NCBI RefSeq assembly: GCF_021462225.1 | Contig: NC_061816.1 | Span: 15,029,390-15,093,389, forward strand | DNA length: 64,000 bases | Source of the DNA: Girardinichthys multiradiatus | Taxonomy: Eukaryota > Chordata > Actinopteri > Cyprinodontiformes > Goodeidae | Direction: 5' to 3' | Shown here: piece by piece, positions 49,579-61,124 of the stretch | Layout of the letters: the number at the start of each line of letters is the position of its first letter | Position numbering within the stretch: the first letter of the stretch is position 1 | Position numbers and translations under genes: made by a program | The notes under the pieces: generated by a model | What the model was told of the DNA's origin: nothing | What the model saw: the letters and a program-made list of their open reading frames with translations, nothing else | The model's database searches: none

Positions 49579-50380
49579 TGTCGGGGTCCGGGATTTTCTG
49601 TTTGTTTTTGCCTGCTATTTACACTACCTTACCACTAGATGCCGCCTGAGCTCCGGAGGTGAGAGGGAGACAGGTGTTCGCAATCTTCAACAAACTGGAG
49701 GAGTATAAGAGAGCAGTCGGCCAGCACTTCTACACCTGAGTGTTTGCCTAATGTGGTAACAAATACCGGCCATCCAGCTATAGGTTTTTCAATGCTTCAG
49801 AAAACTATAGTAACCCTCGTCGTTTCTGTGTTCCTCTCTAGGCTCCTCTGCAGATCTGTTCTGGTTCAACTGACTCCTCATTTGAACTGCTTCCAAGGCT
49901 TCAAGATTTCAAGGAAAGTTTTGGATTCCAGTCCAGCTGGCTGCTACTAGCTCTCCCATCTACCAGATTCAAGCTCAAGTGAACCCTGTCCACCCTCCAA
50001 CGCTTACTCACCTCCAAGCCCGGCATCTGGAGCTCACTTCCTCAGTAAGTGAGCTGCCTTTAGAGAAACCTCATTGCTGCACACTGAGTGAAGGATCGAG
50101 AGGAAAATAAATTAAGGCACCTCTGTGGTCATCTTCCGTCCCAGCTCCGACCCCCTCCATGCAAAATCATCAACAACACTCAGTAAGCCTGAAGATACCT
50201 TCTTAAGAAAGTCTGTTTTTTGTTCTCCATCAACTCATCCAACCTTCTCTCCATACAGTCGGTGTATCCAGTTCCAGTTCCCAGTCCACATTCACCTTCT
50301 ATAAATAAATTAATTAACTTTTCCTCTGTCTCCTGAGTGTTCTCTGCATGTAGGTCAAATTTGTTAATAAAACGATGACA
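49579..50380 (+). repeat. Gypsy 5' LTR
   Basis: 802 bp, starting TGTCGGGGTCCGG and ending ACGATGACA. A TATA-like promoter box (gtataagag) lies at 49703-49711, and AATAAA signals near 50104-50110 and 50365. It carries a segment of about 27 bp (ccaagcccggcatctggagc region, near 50010-50040) that the 3' LTR lacks. Confidence 0.92.
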
Positions 50381-51367
50381 GAACACTCAGGCCAAACTGA
50401 CCCAGCTGAGACTCTCAGGAGGACACTTTCTGAACACGGCCTCCAGATCCAGTTCCATGATTCCACTCTCCGGGCATTGTTCGGGCAGCAAAGACAAACA
50501 AACCAACAGCTTGAGCAGGTGACGTCTCTGTTACAGCACATTCTACTTCCCAAGGCCTCCACCACCCCAGAGGGCGCTGTAGGACCTCCTGTGTCTCAGT
50601 AACTTCCTCCAGGACGAGACATAACTCCCCCTAACCTCGAGAAATTTTCTGGAGAGGTGGGTAGTTGTCGAGGCTTTTTGCTTCAATGTTCCCTTGTTTT
50701 CAACCGGTCACCACAATTGTTTCCTCATGACGATGCAAAAAAATCATACATTTTAGGGTTGTTAACAGGAAAAGCACTCCGCTGGGCAGAGGCCAGGTTT
50801 CCAGATTGCAATCAGTTCGGCTGGTCTTGTGAGAAATTCATCCAGGAGTTTAAATTAACTTTTGCAACCGAATCTGACCCGACCAATATTTCTCGCCGCA
50901 TGTGGGTGCTGAAACAGCGAAATAAACCTTTAACTGAATTTTCCATAGATTTTCGAACCATGGCAGCAGCTTTTGGCTGGGATTCCAACGCTCTTAAAGC
51001 AGCATTTTTCCAGTCTCTAGACGAAGCTTTAAATGATGAATTAGTTTTATTAGATGAACCCAAGGAACTGAATGAATTTATTACATTGGCAACCCGAATA
51101 GAAAACCGGATGAGGGATAGAAGGAGGACCCGATCAGAGAGAGTAGTTGTGATACCACAAGTAGGTTCTGCGCCTTCACCTCATCACTCCTAATCACTGC
51201 CTACTATTCGTTCTGAATCAGAACCCATGCAACTGGGACACACCAGACTCACCCCCGAAGAGCAACAGCGACGTAGAGAGTCCAATCTGTGTATTTACTG
51301 TGGTTCATCTAATCATTTCATCACTCTCTGTCCCGTTCGGCCAAAAGAGAGAGTCCGTCGGCTGTAG
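50375..51367 (+). pseudogene. Gypsy gag with zinc knuckle, two internal stops
   Basis: One reading frame runs from the ATG at 50375, which overlaps the last bases of the LTR, to a TAG at 51365-51367. It is interrupted by TAA at 50600-50602 and TAA at 51191-51193. The probable ancestral start is slightly downstream at the TDPAET segment, where the usual methionine codon has decayed. The middle matches Ty3/Gypsy capsid (AKKSYILGLLTGKALRWAEA; then FIQEFKLTF). A CCHC zinc knuckle CIYCGSSNHFITLC (C-X2-C-X4-H-X4-C) is encoded at 51290-51331. Gag forms the particle and the knuckle binds genomic RNA. Pol begins in a different frame. Confidence 0.88.
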
Positions 51368-51379
51368 AGGGGAAGCTGG

Positions 51380-52960
51380 CAGACCAATCAACTAAAGTTT
51401 TTGCCCCTAGATTCACATTACTTGCTACCTTGTTCTGGAACCAAAAGACTATGAAATTGTCTGCTCTAATTGACTCGGGGTGTGAACAAAATTTAATTGA
51501 TTAGTTCTTGGTTGAGCAAGCACAGATTGAGGTGGAAATTCTTCAAATCCCGCTTCAGGTCCAGGCTCTGGATGGAAGGACACTTCACCGCATAACCCAT
51601 TGTATCAAAAATTTGGAGCTAGTACTCTCAAGTAACCACAGAGAACAGATTTTGTTTTTTGTTTTTCCTGTCCGCAACAATCCTTTAGTTTTAGATTTCC
51701 CCTGACTCCAAATTCACAATCCACATCTCAACTGGTCTGAATTACCCATCAATTCCTGGTCCACTAAATGCCTCTCTTCATGTTTACATTCTGCAGTCTC
51801 TCCTAAGCCGCCTCCTGAGGATTCAGAAGAAGCTGAACCCCCTGATCTAACTCGGATTCCAGAAGAATACCATGATTTAAAAAGTGTGTTTAGCAAATCC
51901 CGAGCTCTGTCTCTTCCACTTCATTGTTCATTATACCTGCGCAATTGATCTTCTTCCTAGAGCTCCATTGCTCTCTAGCAGACTGTATAATATTTCCCAA
52001 TCAGAACGACAGACTATTGAGAAAGATATTTCTGAATCCTTGGCTGCTGGAATCATCCACCCGTCCTCATCCCCTTTAGGTGCTTGTTTTTTCTTTGTGG
52101 GGAAAAAAGATGGAACATTACTTCCCTGCATCAATTACAGAGGTTTGAATCAAATTACAATCAAAAATAAATATCCTCTCCCTCTATTATCATCTGCTTT
52201 CGAACCTGTCCAGGACTCCACCATCTTCACAAAATTGGATCTACGCAACGCTTACCATCTTGTCCGAATCCGTCAAGGGGACGAAAGGAGGACCACATTC
52301 AAGACGCCCCTGGGCCATTTCGAATATTTGGTAATGCCTTTCGGCCTCAGCAATGCCCCAGTGGTGTTTCAAGCATTAGTCAATGACATTCTGCATGATT
52401 TTTCTGAACATATTTGTGTTTGTATGCATTGATGACATTCTCATCTATTCCAAGAACCTCACAGAACACAGTCATCACGTCCATTTGGTTCTTCAATGTC
52501 TCCTGGAGAATCAACTATTTGTAAAAGCAAAGAAATGTGAGTTTCACCAACACTCTGTCACATTTCTAGGATTTATCCTCAAGGGTGGATAGGTTCGCTC
52601 AGACCCGGATAAAGTCAACGCAGTTTTGGATTGGCCAGTTCCTGACTTCCGTAAGCAGCTACAATGCTTTTTGGGTTTTGCTAACTTTTACAGGCGGTTT
52701 ATCAGAAATTATAGTCAAACAGCAGCGACCTTAAATGCGTTAACTTCAACAAAGGTTTAGTTCCGGTGGACTCCTGAAGCCAAGGAAGCTTTCTCCTCCT
52801 TAAAGGAAAAGTTCACTCAAGCACCCATTTTGATTCGTCCTAATCCAACCAAACAACTCATCCTTGAGGTGGATGCTTCTGATACTGGAGTTGGGGCAGT
52901 ATTGTCTCAGAGATGACAAGATTCATCCTTGTGCATTCTTTTTCCCGCATATTGTCCAGT
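51380..52960 (+). pseudogene. Gypsy pol: protease, reverse transcriptase, RNase H, broken
   Basis: Protease: LIDSGCEQNLID, with the catalytic DSG at 51472-51480, then a TAG at 51502-51504 and a TGA at 51703-51705. The frame shifts near 51935. Reverse transcriptase: [17 protein letters not shown] near 52101-52150, [13 protein letters not shown] near 52235 (first catalytic aspartate) and [11 protein letters not shown] near 52330. A frameshift near 52415 precedes the catalytic box CIDD at 52425-52436, where Y/V is replaced by C/I. After a TAG at 52590-52592 come [16 protein letters not shown] (about 52670-52715) and the RNase H start [17 protein letters not shown] near 52860-52912, then more stops. 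The remainder of RNase H to about 53270 is heavily degraded. Every enzyme is thus recognisable and every one is interrupted. Confidence 0.88.
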
Positions 52961-53385
52961 GCCAAACGAAACTACGATGTGGGAGACAGAGAACTGCAGG
53001 CCATAAAACTGGCCTTTGAGGAGTGGCGGCATTGGCTGGAGGGAACCGAGCATCCTGTACTGGTATAGATAGATCACAAAAACTTGTCATACATTCAATC
53101 TGCCAACGCCTAAACTCTCGTCAGTCCCGTTGTTCTTCTCTCGGTTCAATCTCTCCATCTCCTACAGACCCGGATCAAAGAACCAAAAACGAGATGGTCT
53201 ATCCCGTCAGTTCTCTCCAGATGATTGTAACAAACAGCCAGCATCCATTCTGCCTCCCAGCTGCACAGTAGGAGTCCGAACTTGGGAAAGAAAGAGTATA
53301 GTATTGTGAATCAAGCTCAATTAAATGAACCTGATCCCAAAACTAGACCACCCAACCGGACTTTTGATCCATCCACCGCCTGAGC

Positions 53386-54481
53386 ACGTCTAATCCACTG
53401 GTTTCATTCCGCCAAGTTTTCCGCCCACCCAGGTACCAGTCGAACTGTAGCCCTCTTATCAAGGCGGTTTTGGTGGTCCACCATGCATAGGGATGTCCGA
53501 GAATACATGAAAGCATGTTCTGTTTGTGCCAGAAATAAATCAACTAATCAACCACCGGCAGGTCTGCTCCAACCTCTTAAGGTTTCAGGATGCCCCTGGT
53601 CCCACATCACTCTCGACTTCATTACCGGCCTTCCTGAATCTAAAGGTATGACCTCCATCCTAACTATTGTTGACCGTTTTTCAAAAGCATGCCATCTCAG
53701 AAATCTCCCGTCTGCTTTCCAAACGGTTCAACTATTCATTAAACACGTCTTCCAACTACATGGAATTCCCCAGGACATCCTCTCTGACAGTGGTCCCCAG
53801 TTCATCTCCAAGGTATGGAAACCGTTTTGTACAGCTCTTGAAGCCAAAGTATCTCTCACCTCGGGTTACCATCCACAAACTAATGGACAGACTGAAAGAA
53901 TGAACCAGGAACTAGAAGCCACTCTCAGATGTTTGACATCATCCAATCCCTCTGATTGGAGTGTTTATCTACCTTGGGTGGATTATTCTCATAATTCTCA
54001 TGTCTCCACTGCAACTAGTTTCTCCCCCTTTGAAATTTATCTGGGCTACCAGTGTTCATTATTCCCTGCTGACGAAAAAAATATAGCTGTGACTTCTGTG
54101 AGACACCACATTTGTCGTGTTAAACAGGTTTGGAACGCCACAATCAGAGCCTTACAGAGAACCGCCAGTCAAAACAAGCGGTTTGCTGACAGAAGACGCA
54201 CAGCGGGGTATCAACCGGGGCAAAAGGTCTGGTTGTCTTCTCACGACATACCCTTTAAGTCAATGATTAGAAAACTCTCTTCTAAATTCATTGGACCTTA
54301 TGAAATGGAATCTGTGATGAGTCCCACCACAGTCAGACTCCATCTTCCTCCCACTTTTTGTATACAACCCCACTTTCCATGTCTCTCAGTTGAAACCAGT
54401 GTTTTCCAGCTCGCTTTGCCGTCTGGCCAAACCCCCTCCACCCGCCCAGGACTTCCAGGGGCATCCGGTTTATACGGTTAG
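53386..54481 (+). pseudogene. Gypsy integrase, core largely open
   Basis: The longest unbroken part of the element. The HHCC zinc-binding module is readable upstream of the ATG at 53483 (HWFHSAKFSAHPGTSR) and continues to CSVCARNK. The catalytic core has D45 (in HITLDFITGLP, numbering from 53483), D102 (in LSDSGPQFIS) and E138 (in NGQTERMNQE), with 35 residues between the last two: the DD35E triad of retroviral-type integrases. The C-terminal GPY/F-like module (KLSSKFIGPYEMES) follows near 54265-54315. The frame then shifts between about 54380 and 54460, cutting it off from the chromodomain. With no intact reverse transcriptase in the same copy, this is a relic despite the open frame. Confidence 0.88.
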
Positions 54482-54629
54482 GCGGATCGTGGTCTCCCAT
54501 CGGCGGGGTAGAGGCTGGCAGTACCTCGTCGACTGGGAGGGCTACGGTATGGAAGATCGTTCTTGGGTGCATATAGCGTATAAACCCCGCTCTTTTATCT
54601 GCAATCCATCTTTGATCACAGATTATCAT
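54462..54629 (+). pseudogene. Chromodomain of the Gypsy integrase
   Basis: About 56 codons in the third frame: [20 protein letters not shown], then [20 protein letters not shown] and [12 protein letters not shown]. The aromatic and acidic pattern YLVDWEGY...W is the chromodomain core. In chromoviruses this domain at the integrase C-terminus can steer insertion towards particular chromatin. It is out of frame with the upstream integrase. Confidence 0.85.
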
Positions 54630-54646
54630 TCTTCTTTTTCTTCTTT

Positions 54647-54658
54647 GAGGGGGGATGA
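54647..54658 (+). promoter_or_regulatory. Polypurine tract of the Gypsy element
   Basis: GAGGGGGGATGA lies immediately upstream of the 3' LTR start at 54659. This is the expected position and composition of the plus-strand DNA primer. Confidence 0.8.
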
Positions 54659-55433
54659 TGTCGGGGTCTGGGATTTTCTGTTTGGTTTTGCATGCTATTT
54701 ACATTACCTTACCACTAGATGCCGCCTGAGCTCCGGAGGTGAGAGGGAGACAGGTGTTCGCAATCTTCATCAAACTGGAGGAGTATAAGAGAGCAGTCGG
54801 TCAGCACTTCTACACCTGAATATGCCTATATGTGGTAACAAATACCGGCCATCCAGCTATAGGATTTTCAATGCTTCAGAAAACTATAGTAACCCTCGTC
54901 GTTTCTGTGTTCCTCTCTAGGCTCCGCTGCAGATCTGTTCTGGTTCAACTGACTCCTCGTTTGAACTGCTTCCCAAGCTTCAAGATTTCAAGGAAAGTTT
55001 TGGATTCCATTCCAGCTGGCTGCTACTAGCTCTCCTACCTCCCGGCTTCAAGCTCAAGCGAACCCTGTCCACCCTTCAACATATACTCACCTCCTCAGTA
55101 AGTGAGCTGCCTTGAGAGAAACCTCACCGCTGCACACTGAGTGAAGGATCAAGAGGAAAATAAATTCAGGCACCTCTGTGGTCATCTTCCGTCCCAGCTC
55201 CGACCCCCTCCATGCAAGATATTCAACAACACTCAGTAAGCCTGAAGATACCTTCTTAAGAAAGTCTGTTTTTTGTTCTCCATCAACTCATCCAACCTTC
55301 TCTCCATACAGTCGGTGTATCCAGTTCCAGTTCCCAGTCCACATTCACCTTCTATAAATAAATTCATTAACTTTTCCTCTGTCTCCTGAGTGTTCTCTGC
55401 ATGTGGGTCAAATTTGTTAATAAAATGATGACA
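54659..55433 (+). repeat. Gypsy 3' LTR
   Basis: 775 bp, starting TGTCGGGGTCTGG and ending ATGATGACA, with a TATA-like box at 54783-54791. It is about 27 bp shorter than the 5' LTR. It is followed directly by the target duplication CAGCA (55434-55438). Confidence 0.92.
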
Positions 55434-55438
55434 CAGCA

Positions 55439-58158
55439 TGTATATACTCGAAGAGGTTAATAGCATCTTCCAAAGTAATAGTGAAAGATTTTCTTGGGTC
55501 CCAATGACATTTTGAAATGTCTTGTACCTTTGCTGAGCCTTCCTTTATAGCTTGCTTCCTCTTTTAAAGGAGTCTTGAGCAAATGTCCTCCAGACATTCA
55601 AATGGACTTCTTCCTTGAATTTTGGCTGCTTTGGCACACCATACATAATCCTTAATTTGGTCCATCCTCTGCATACCACATTTTAAGCTTTATATGTTTA
55701 GGAATCTCCTTGGTGTAAATACAAAGAATGAAAGACTTTCAAAAAGTAGAGAACCATTGACCAAATCCACTTTAGAAGATTAAAAAAAAAAGTCTTGTTG
55801 CTGGAAAAGGAAGATAAAAGAAAAGGACAGGTGACTCGCCATTTTTAGGTAGTGCTTTGTTCGGTAGGAGTCTGTTTGAATTCCTGACAGCATTTTTCTA
55901 CTTGAACAAATTCTATACATCCTTACTTTATGAGTGCGAACAGACCTCTTTTCCTACTGCTCCTATCTGACCAACCTAATCAGATCAGGAAGAGGCCAGA
56001 GAGTGCCTGAAATGTTGGTGAGGGACAGGCGTGCATGTGCCAGCAGGATCAAATCAATTGGTTAATCACTATATGTGGGGGGAGGGATTGGAGGCTTGAA
56101 GTAGAGTATTACTTAGAGCCGGAAGCAGATCGCTCAGTCATTTTGATTAAAGGCCCTCACTTGGTGGTTAAGGCCAGGGTGCAATGGGTTGGCACCAGAT
56201 CTGGGTTACTTATTAGCTGAGACCCTTTTAATTACTGAGAGTATTTGTGCTTTAGTCAGCCTGGCAGATGTGGGAATACAAGTAAGAGTTGAAATATTTA
56301 ATCTAAGTGGCTTCAGAGATCTTCCCAAGCACGTTCAAACTTTTAGAGTGGAATCACTACATCAAAAGCATGCAACGTTTACTCGATGCACATCTTTGAT
56401 TGCTGCTTTGGCACATTGAGCTGCAGGTCCAACCTTCACAAGCTTTAACCAAGCTGTCACAATGTCGAATATACAACAATAAAGGACATTAACTCCTCGG
56501 GAAATGAAACTACAAAGAGATGGGAATTGACAGAAGAAACCGGCAAAATTCCATCAAGCACAAACGCATTTAATCTCCAAAGATATCCCTTTTGCTTGTG
56601 TAATTATATTAGAGGTATGATTTTAGGATACGCTTGCACTCTGAAACGTATTATTGCAAGCTCAATGATTATAGTTTCTCGTGCCCATGTGTTCCCTTTT
56701 ATGTAAAAACAATTTTGCGTTAGAGTTAATAAACCTAAACCCCATTACTTCAGGGCTGTTGCTCACAAAGAACTACTAAAACCAAGCCACTGAGACTCAT
56801 GCTCTAAATGCTCCTCAGTGGATGGGCTATAATAATAATAAAAATAATAAATAATAATAACAAAAATAGTAGTCATAATAATAATAATATCTAGTAGCAA
56901 CAGAGATCCTGAGGGATAAGGCAAGATAATCACTGCTACACTCCCCTGTGGGGTAATACCAACAGCAATGGTTGCAGAGGCTCCAGCGTTTGGAGGTGCA
57001 CAACTGCTGGCAGCTTTTCAGTGCAACACACAGGACATTCATCAAAGCTAACTTCAAAAGCTAACACCTAAGCTTAAAATCTTTGGGGGATTTCAGACAA
57101 ACCTAAACAAGAGATGACATGCTGAATGTGACTGCTGGGAGTCAGATAAAAGCCAGCCTCAAATTAAAAGAAAGTATAGTGGCAAGTCTTTTTTTTACAT
57201 CTCGTAAAGTAATATTTTTGCTTGATTTTTGACAACAAAAATCATAAATATGCGGATGTTTTTTCTTAGCTGCCTTACAATTGTTTGTGAACATGTAATA
57301 CCTTCATGTCAGAAGAACTGCAACACACAAAATAAAGCAGATGCTCAGGAAATAAGGCAAAGCCTTGAAGAGCTATAGGAGGAAGGACAAGCCAAACAAG
57401 ACAAAGGTGCACACTTATTTTTGTCCAACCGTGGATGCGTGCCTTGCCAAAACAGAACCCCCTAAACATCCCCTTGGGTAAAAACTCACTTCGACCCATA
57501 TCAAAACCAAGACCTTCAAGACTTAAGAACAAAGCTGGGTGTAATAAAGTGGTGTGAATGATGTTATCCCTGCTGGAAGTGTTACATCAACTGCCAGCTC
57601 CTCGGGGTTGGGTGGAGGTGGGGGGTTCACATGCACTACGGCAGTCCCTCTGGGCCACAATAGTGTCTGAGTGCTGTGTGCCCAGCATGTAAACGAGGCT
57701 GCTCAGCTCCGCTGTGTTCCCAACAACTATTATCCGGCGCATTAATGAATGGGCCCCACTGTTGTTCACTGACTCATCCAGGACTGCGGCAGCAGAGCAC
57801 CTGACAGCCTCTAATGTATTCAAGCAGAGGAAGTGCAATGTTTTGAAGCTCTATTACCCAGCATTACATACAGTGTCTACAGCAGTGTATTTTATTTCCA
57901 TTTTCCATCACATGTAACGTTTTGAACTGTATTTCCACGGCAAATAAAAGCAGCTGAAGTAACCCCTTTCTCTTCAAAATCATAAATATATAATCTAAAA
58001 ACATCAGGATGGATCACTTTTCACACTCAGACATCAGCCATTTTGAATATCCGGTATGCCCACATTATCATACACCCACATTCTTATGTGTTCTTTGACA
58101 AATTTGATATTTGTTGTTAGGAGCAAGTACTGCATCAGGGATTGGTTGTTTCCTTTAA
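55439..58158. other. Intergenic DNA, possible conserved non-coding elements
   Basis: No gene is supported. 56829-56895 is an imperfect (AAT)n tract. Two stretches, 56035-56420 and 57590-57840, are complex and GC-balanced without repeat features; the second contains ATTAATGAATGGGCCCC-type sequence and several CG dinucleotides. They are the likeliest candidates here for conserved regulatory DNA, by texture only. Confidence 0.35.
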
Positions 58159-58166
58159 GTGTAGAT

Positions 58167-59423
58167 CAGGGGTCCCCAAAACCTGGACAGAAAGCGTTGT
58201 GTCTGGACTGCAATGTATTTTCTCATTTACTATGTAGATATAGACATTTTATTCCTGTTGTGTCTGACTTTTAAAATAGGCACAAAAGGAAGCTATGTGG
58301 GTCGACGACATTCTGGTCCACAGTCCAAGCCAGCTGGTGGCAGCTTGGACTGTGCACCCTATCGTTGTATGCCAACCGCCAGAAAATGACAAAGCAGAAG
58401 CTACGTGGGGTCTTTGAACGTGGGTTCTGAATGCTTCTTTTCCACTGACTCATTTCAGGTGGCGCAGCTCCACTCAGTTTCGCTCCACTCTGTACAGTAC
58501 CAATTGTGTTTCCACCTACCAGCTGGAGCTATGGCAGCTGAAGCTTCTCCTCCAGCCATCAGTGTAGTGCGCTGTGGCACTATTATTGTTACTGTTAACA
58601 GCTGCTAAATTACTAGTTTGGAACTACTATTGCTGACAGTACAATGACTCGGTGCACAGATGAGTGAGTAAATGAAGATGGCTTTGTCATAAATACGTAA
58701 AGTGGACTATGAAAATCACACATTTAAAGATGAATGGACAGAAGCATACACTTTCCTTTTAACGTCTGTAGGGTGTAAGGCCAGTCTGCCTTATATTTTC
58801 TGAATCAGCTGGACTTATACAGAGTGGAAATCTAAAAGGCACTGTGAAACCAAACATCAGAGCTTCAACCAAAGCTATCAGCCTGGGTAGGAAAAGGAGA
58901 AGAAATGAACTGAGGGGACAGTATGAGCGAGCTTTACGGCTGATAATACAGTCTCTTTCAGCACAACAGCGAGCATACTCACCGTGAGTACAGTGGATTT
59001 CAGAAAAACACAAAAAAAACTTTCACTGACTGGGAAATAATTAAAGAGTGCATGGAAGCTGTGGCAGAGACACCTTTAGATGGAAAAGGACAACAACTTA
59101 AGAAAAAGGTCAAGCAAATCGCCTTGCATGCCACAAGCACAACAAGAAGAGGATATAAGAGGATAAAAGAGGTTATACCAAGATGTACAGACCCTGTGCC
59201 ATTCAAAATATGTTTAATATTGGTACTTTAATTGGATTGCACTTTTCTGTTGAGCAGACAATTTCATGGGCATATGAAAACTTGATCAGTAGTTAAAAAA
59301 ACCTCTTGCGTTAAATAAAAATGAAAGAAACAACTTTTGTCAGTTGATTTAAAATGTTCGGACCCCAAAGTGTTTGGGTGATGGAGGTAGTGGACTTCCT
59401 GCTATTTTAGTCAGGGACCCCTG
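58167..59423 (+). mobile_element. hAT transposon, deleted copy
   Basis: Starts CAGGGGTCCCC and ends GGGACCCCTG, an inverted repeat of 10 bp. It is flanked by a perfect 8-bp target duplication GTGTAGAT at 58159-58166 and 59424-59431, which is diagnostic for hAT. At 1257 bp it is much shorter than an autonomous hAT element (typically 2.5-5 kb). It retains pieces of a transposase with a BED-type zinc finger end. A 12-bp perfect inverted repeat (CACAGTCCAAGC at 58319-58330 and 58343-58354) lies in the left third. Confidence 0.88.
58797..59175 (+). pseudogene. hAT (ZBED-like) transposase remnant
   Basis: Near 58836-58862 the plus strand reads KRHCETKHQSFNQSY, which matches the histidine end of the BED-type zinc finger in hAT transposases (RHxETKH). 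After stops, 59028-59160 reads DWEIIKECMEAVAE, then KVKQIALHATSTTRR, matching the segment between finger and catalytic core in ZBED/GTF2IRD2-type hAT transposases. The catalytic RNase H-like core and dimerisation region are absent. Confidence 0.7.
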
Positions 59424-59431
59424 GTGTAGAT

Positions 59432-61099
59432 TTTCTCAAGTAGATCTGTTGAAAGCTTATAAACAGTTTATTTCACATCTTACTTAGTATTTTCATTTTG
59501 TTTAACAACAGATGAGTGTTTACTGGAGGCTAAAGCTAAGAGCTAGTCTGAAGGACACAAAGGCCAATGATTTCTACCACATTAAGACAACTCATCTCAA
59601 AAATGTCACAGTGGTTCATGGAAACACTGATTTATGAACATGTAAATTACTGTCATGTTTACATTAAAGTTATTTTCCCCAGACTTTCCACCAGTGACCC
59701 TCCATGTGAAACACAAACTGCAAATCGGAGCTGCTAGCCATAACTGGCCTGAGTAACTATATAATGGCAAAGGTTAATCAGGTTAAAAGTCAATAAAACA
59801 GCTTGACCTACTGTTATATTTTAATTTTTTACACCGCATTGCTTTTTATAATTTAGAATGTACTCTGACCAAATATGGATAACAGTGTTTTAGTTTGCAT
59901 AACATGGGTAGATAACTGTCTTGGAAAATGGCCTTACATGGTCTTTTGTTTTTAATAAATTTAGACTATTATGTAAATCATGGACTAATAGAAACATAAA
60001 AGTGGTTTAAAGTCTCAAAAATTATACATTAAAAATGCATATTTATTTCCTTAATCATAAATGGTTTTTTTTAGGATAACTAATTGTCAAATTGCACAAA
60101 ATACAGCAGAACAACACCCAGACCAGTTTTACCATTGGCTTTAGTCTCTGGTTAAAAAAAAAAAAGAAAAATATTAATAATAATTAACAATAATAACCTG
60201 TACTTTTAACTACAAATGTTTTGTTTTTTCTTTGAAGCTTGTATTCATTTTGTGCAAAGAAAATGTATATCAGTTAAAAATCCAGGGGAAATTATGGCAG
60301 GTAAAAATAATTAAAGTATCATTTACTTGAACAGGTATTTCTTGATTTTACAATTTATCACTTTTTGTATTAGCTGCAAATTTGACCGAATATAATTAAC
60401 ATGTACCAGTTTGCAAAAATTGTTTCATAGAGAAAGGTCATCATCAACTTCGCACTGTCTATTTTGTAACTAACTATAGACCTCTATGTAAATTATCTAC
60501 CAACATAAACATGACAGTTATTTAAAGTTCTGTAAATAATATAAAAAACTGTTCTGCTGTTTATAAATTAAACAAGCCTTATAAATTAGTTAACCTTTAG
60601 CCTCCCGTATTTTTTTTTTTTAGCTATGACAGTCTACTGTAATTTTGTATCTGTAAATGAACAATTTTAGATCATAAGCCTAACCATTGAATATCAGTTT
60701 ATTTCTTATTGTAATGTGGTATTTTGATTAATCATTGAGGTAACTGATAATAAATATGTTGAAACCTTAAGCATAATTTTACTTTTATGCATGTTATTCA
60801 CTCTAGATTTTATTTTACGCCCCATTTCCATCGACTGGTTTTGATTCTTGTGTGGGCCAATCATAACTTAAGAAAGTCTAAAGCAAATAATTAAGATATA
60901 TCTAATCTTTATGAACAAGTAGGAATCAGTATTAGCGCTCATGACAGTACAAACTGATGCATGGTTGGCACAAAACATTCAGTAGTTTCAAACCCTAAAA
61001 AGTTAGATATGAAAAAAAAACTGAACGTGAAAGTGACAACAGCAAAATACATTGCAATTAAAATTAAAAATTACTAAAGGCAAGCATCATTTCCATTTT
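59432..61099. other. AT-rich intergenic DNA downstream of slitrk1
   Basis: Strongly AT-rich with homopolymer runs (near 60152-60165 and 60610-60621). No gene, repeat boundary or RNA element is recognised. It could still include distal 3' UTR if a poly(A) site beyond 61119 is used. Confidence 0.4.
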
Positions 61100-61118
61100 T
61101 ACTCAACCTCAACCACAC

Positions 61119-61124
61119 TTTATT
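61119..61124 (-). terminator. slitrk1: Candidate slitrk1 poly(A) signal
   Basis: AATAAA on the minus strand followed within 5-25 bases by a G/T-rich segment. It is the best-formed poly(A) site between the stop codon and 59.4 kb. Confidence 0.5.

Larger units (their letters stand above)
49574..55438 (+). mobile_element. Ty3/Gypsy chromovirus LTR retrotransposon, complete but decayed
   Basis: Two LTRs (49579-50380 and 54659-55433) flank gag and pol in plus orientation. The 5-bp target duplication CAGCA lies at 49574-49578 and 55434-55438. Domain order is gag, protease, reverse transcriptase, RNase H, integrase, chromodomain. Integrase downstream of RNase H defines Ty3/Gypsy, and a C-terminal chromodomain defines the chromovirus branch. 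No envelope gene is present. At least six in-frame stops or frameshifts break the coding part, so this copy cannot move by itself. The LTRs differ by a 27-bp length difference and, by eye, roughly one substitution in every 20-30 bases, indicating a moderately old insertion. Confidence 0.95.
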
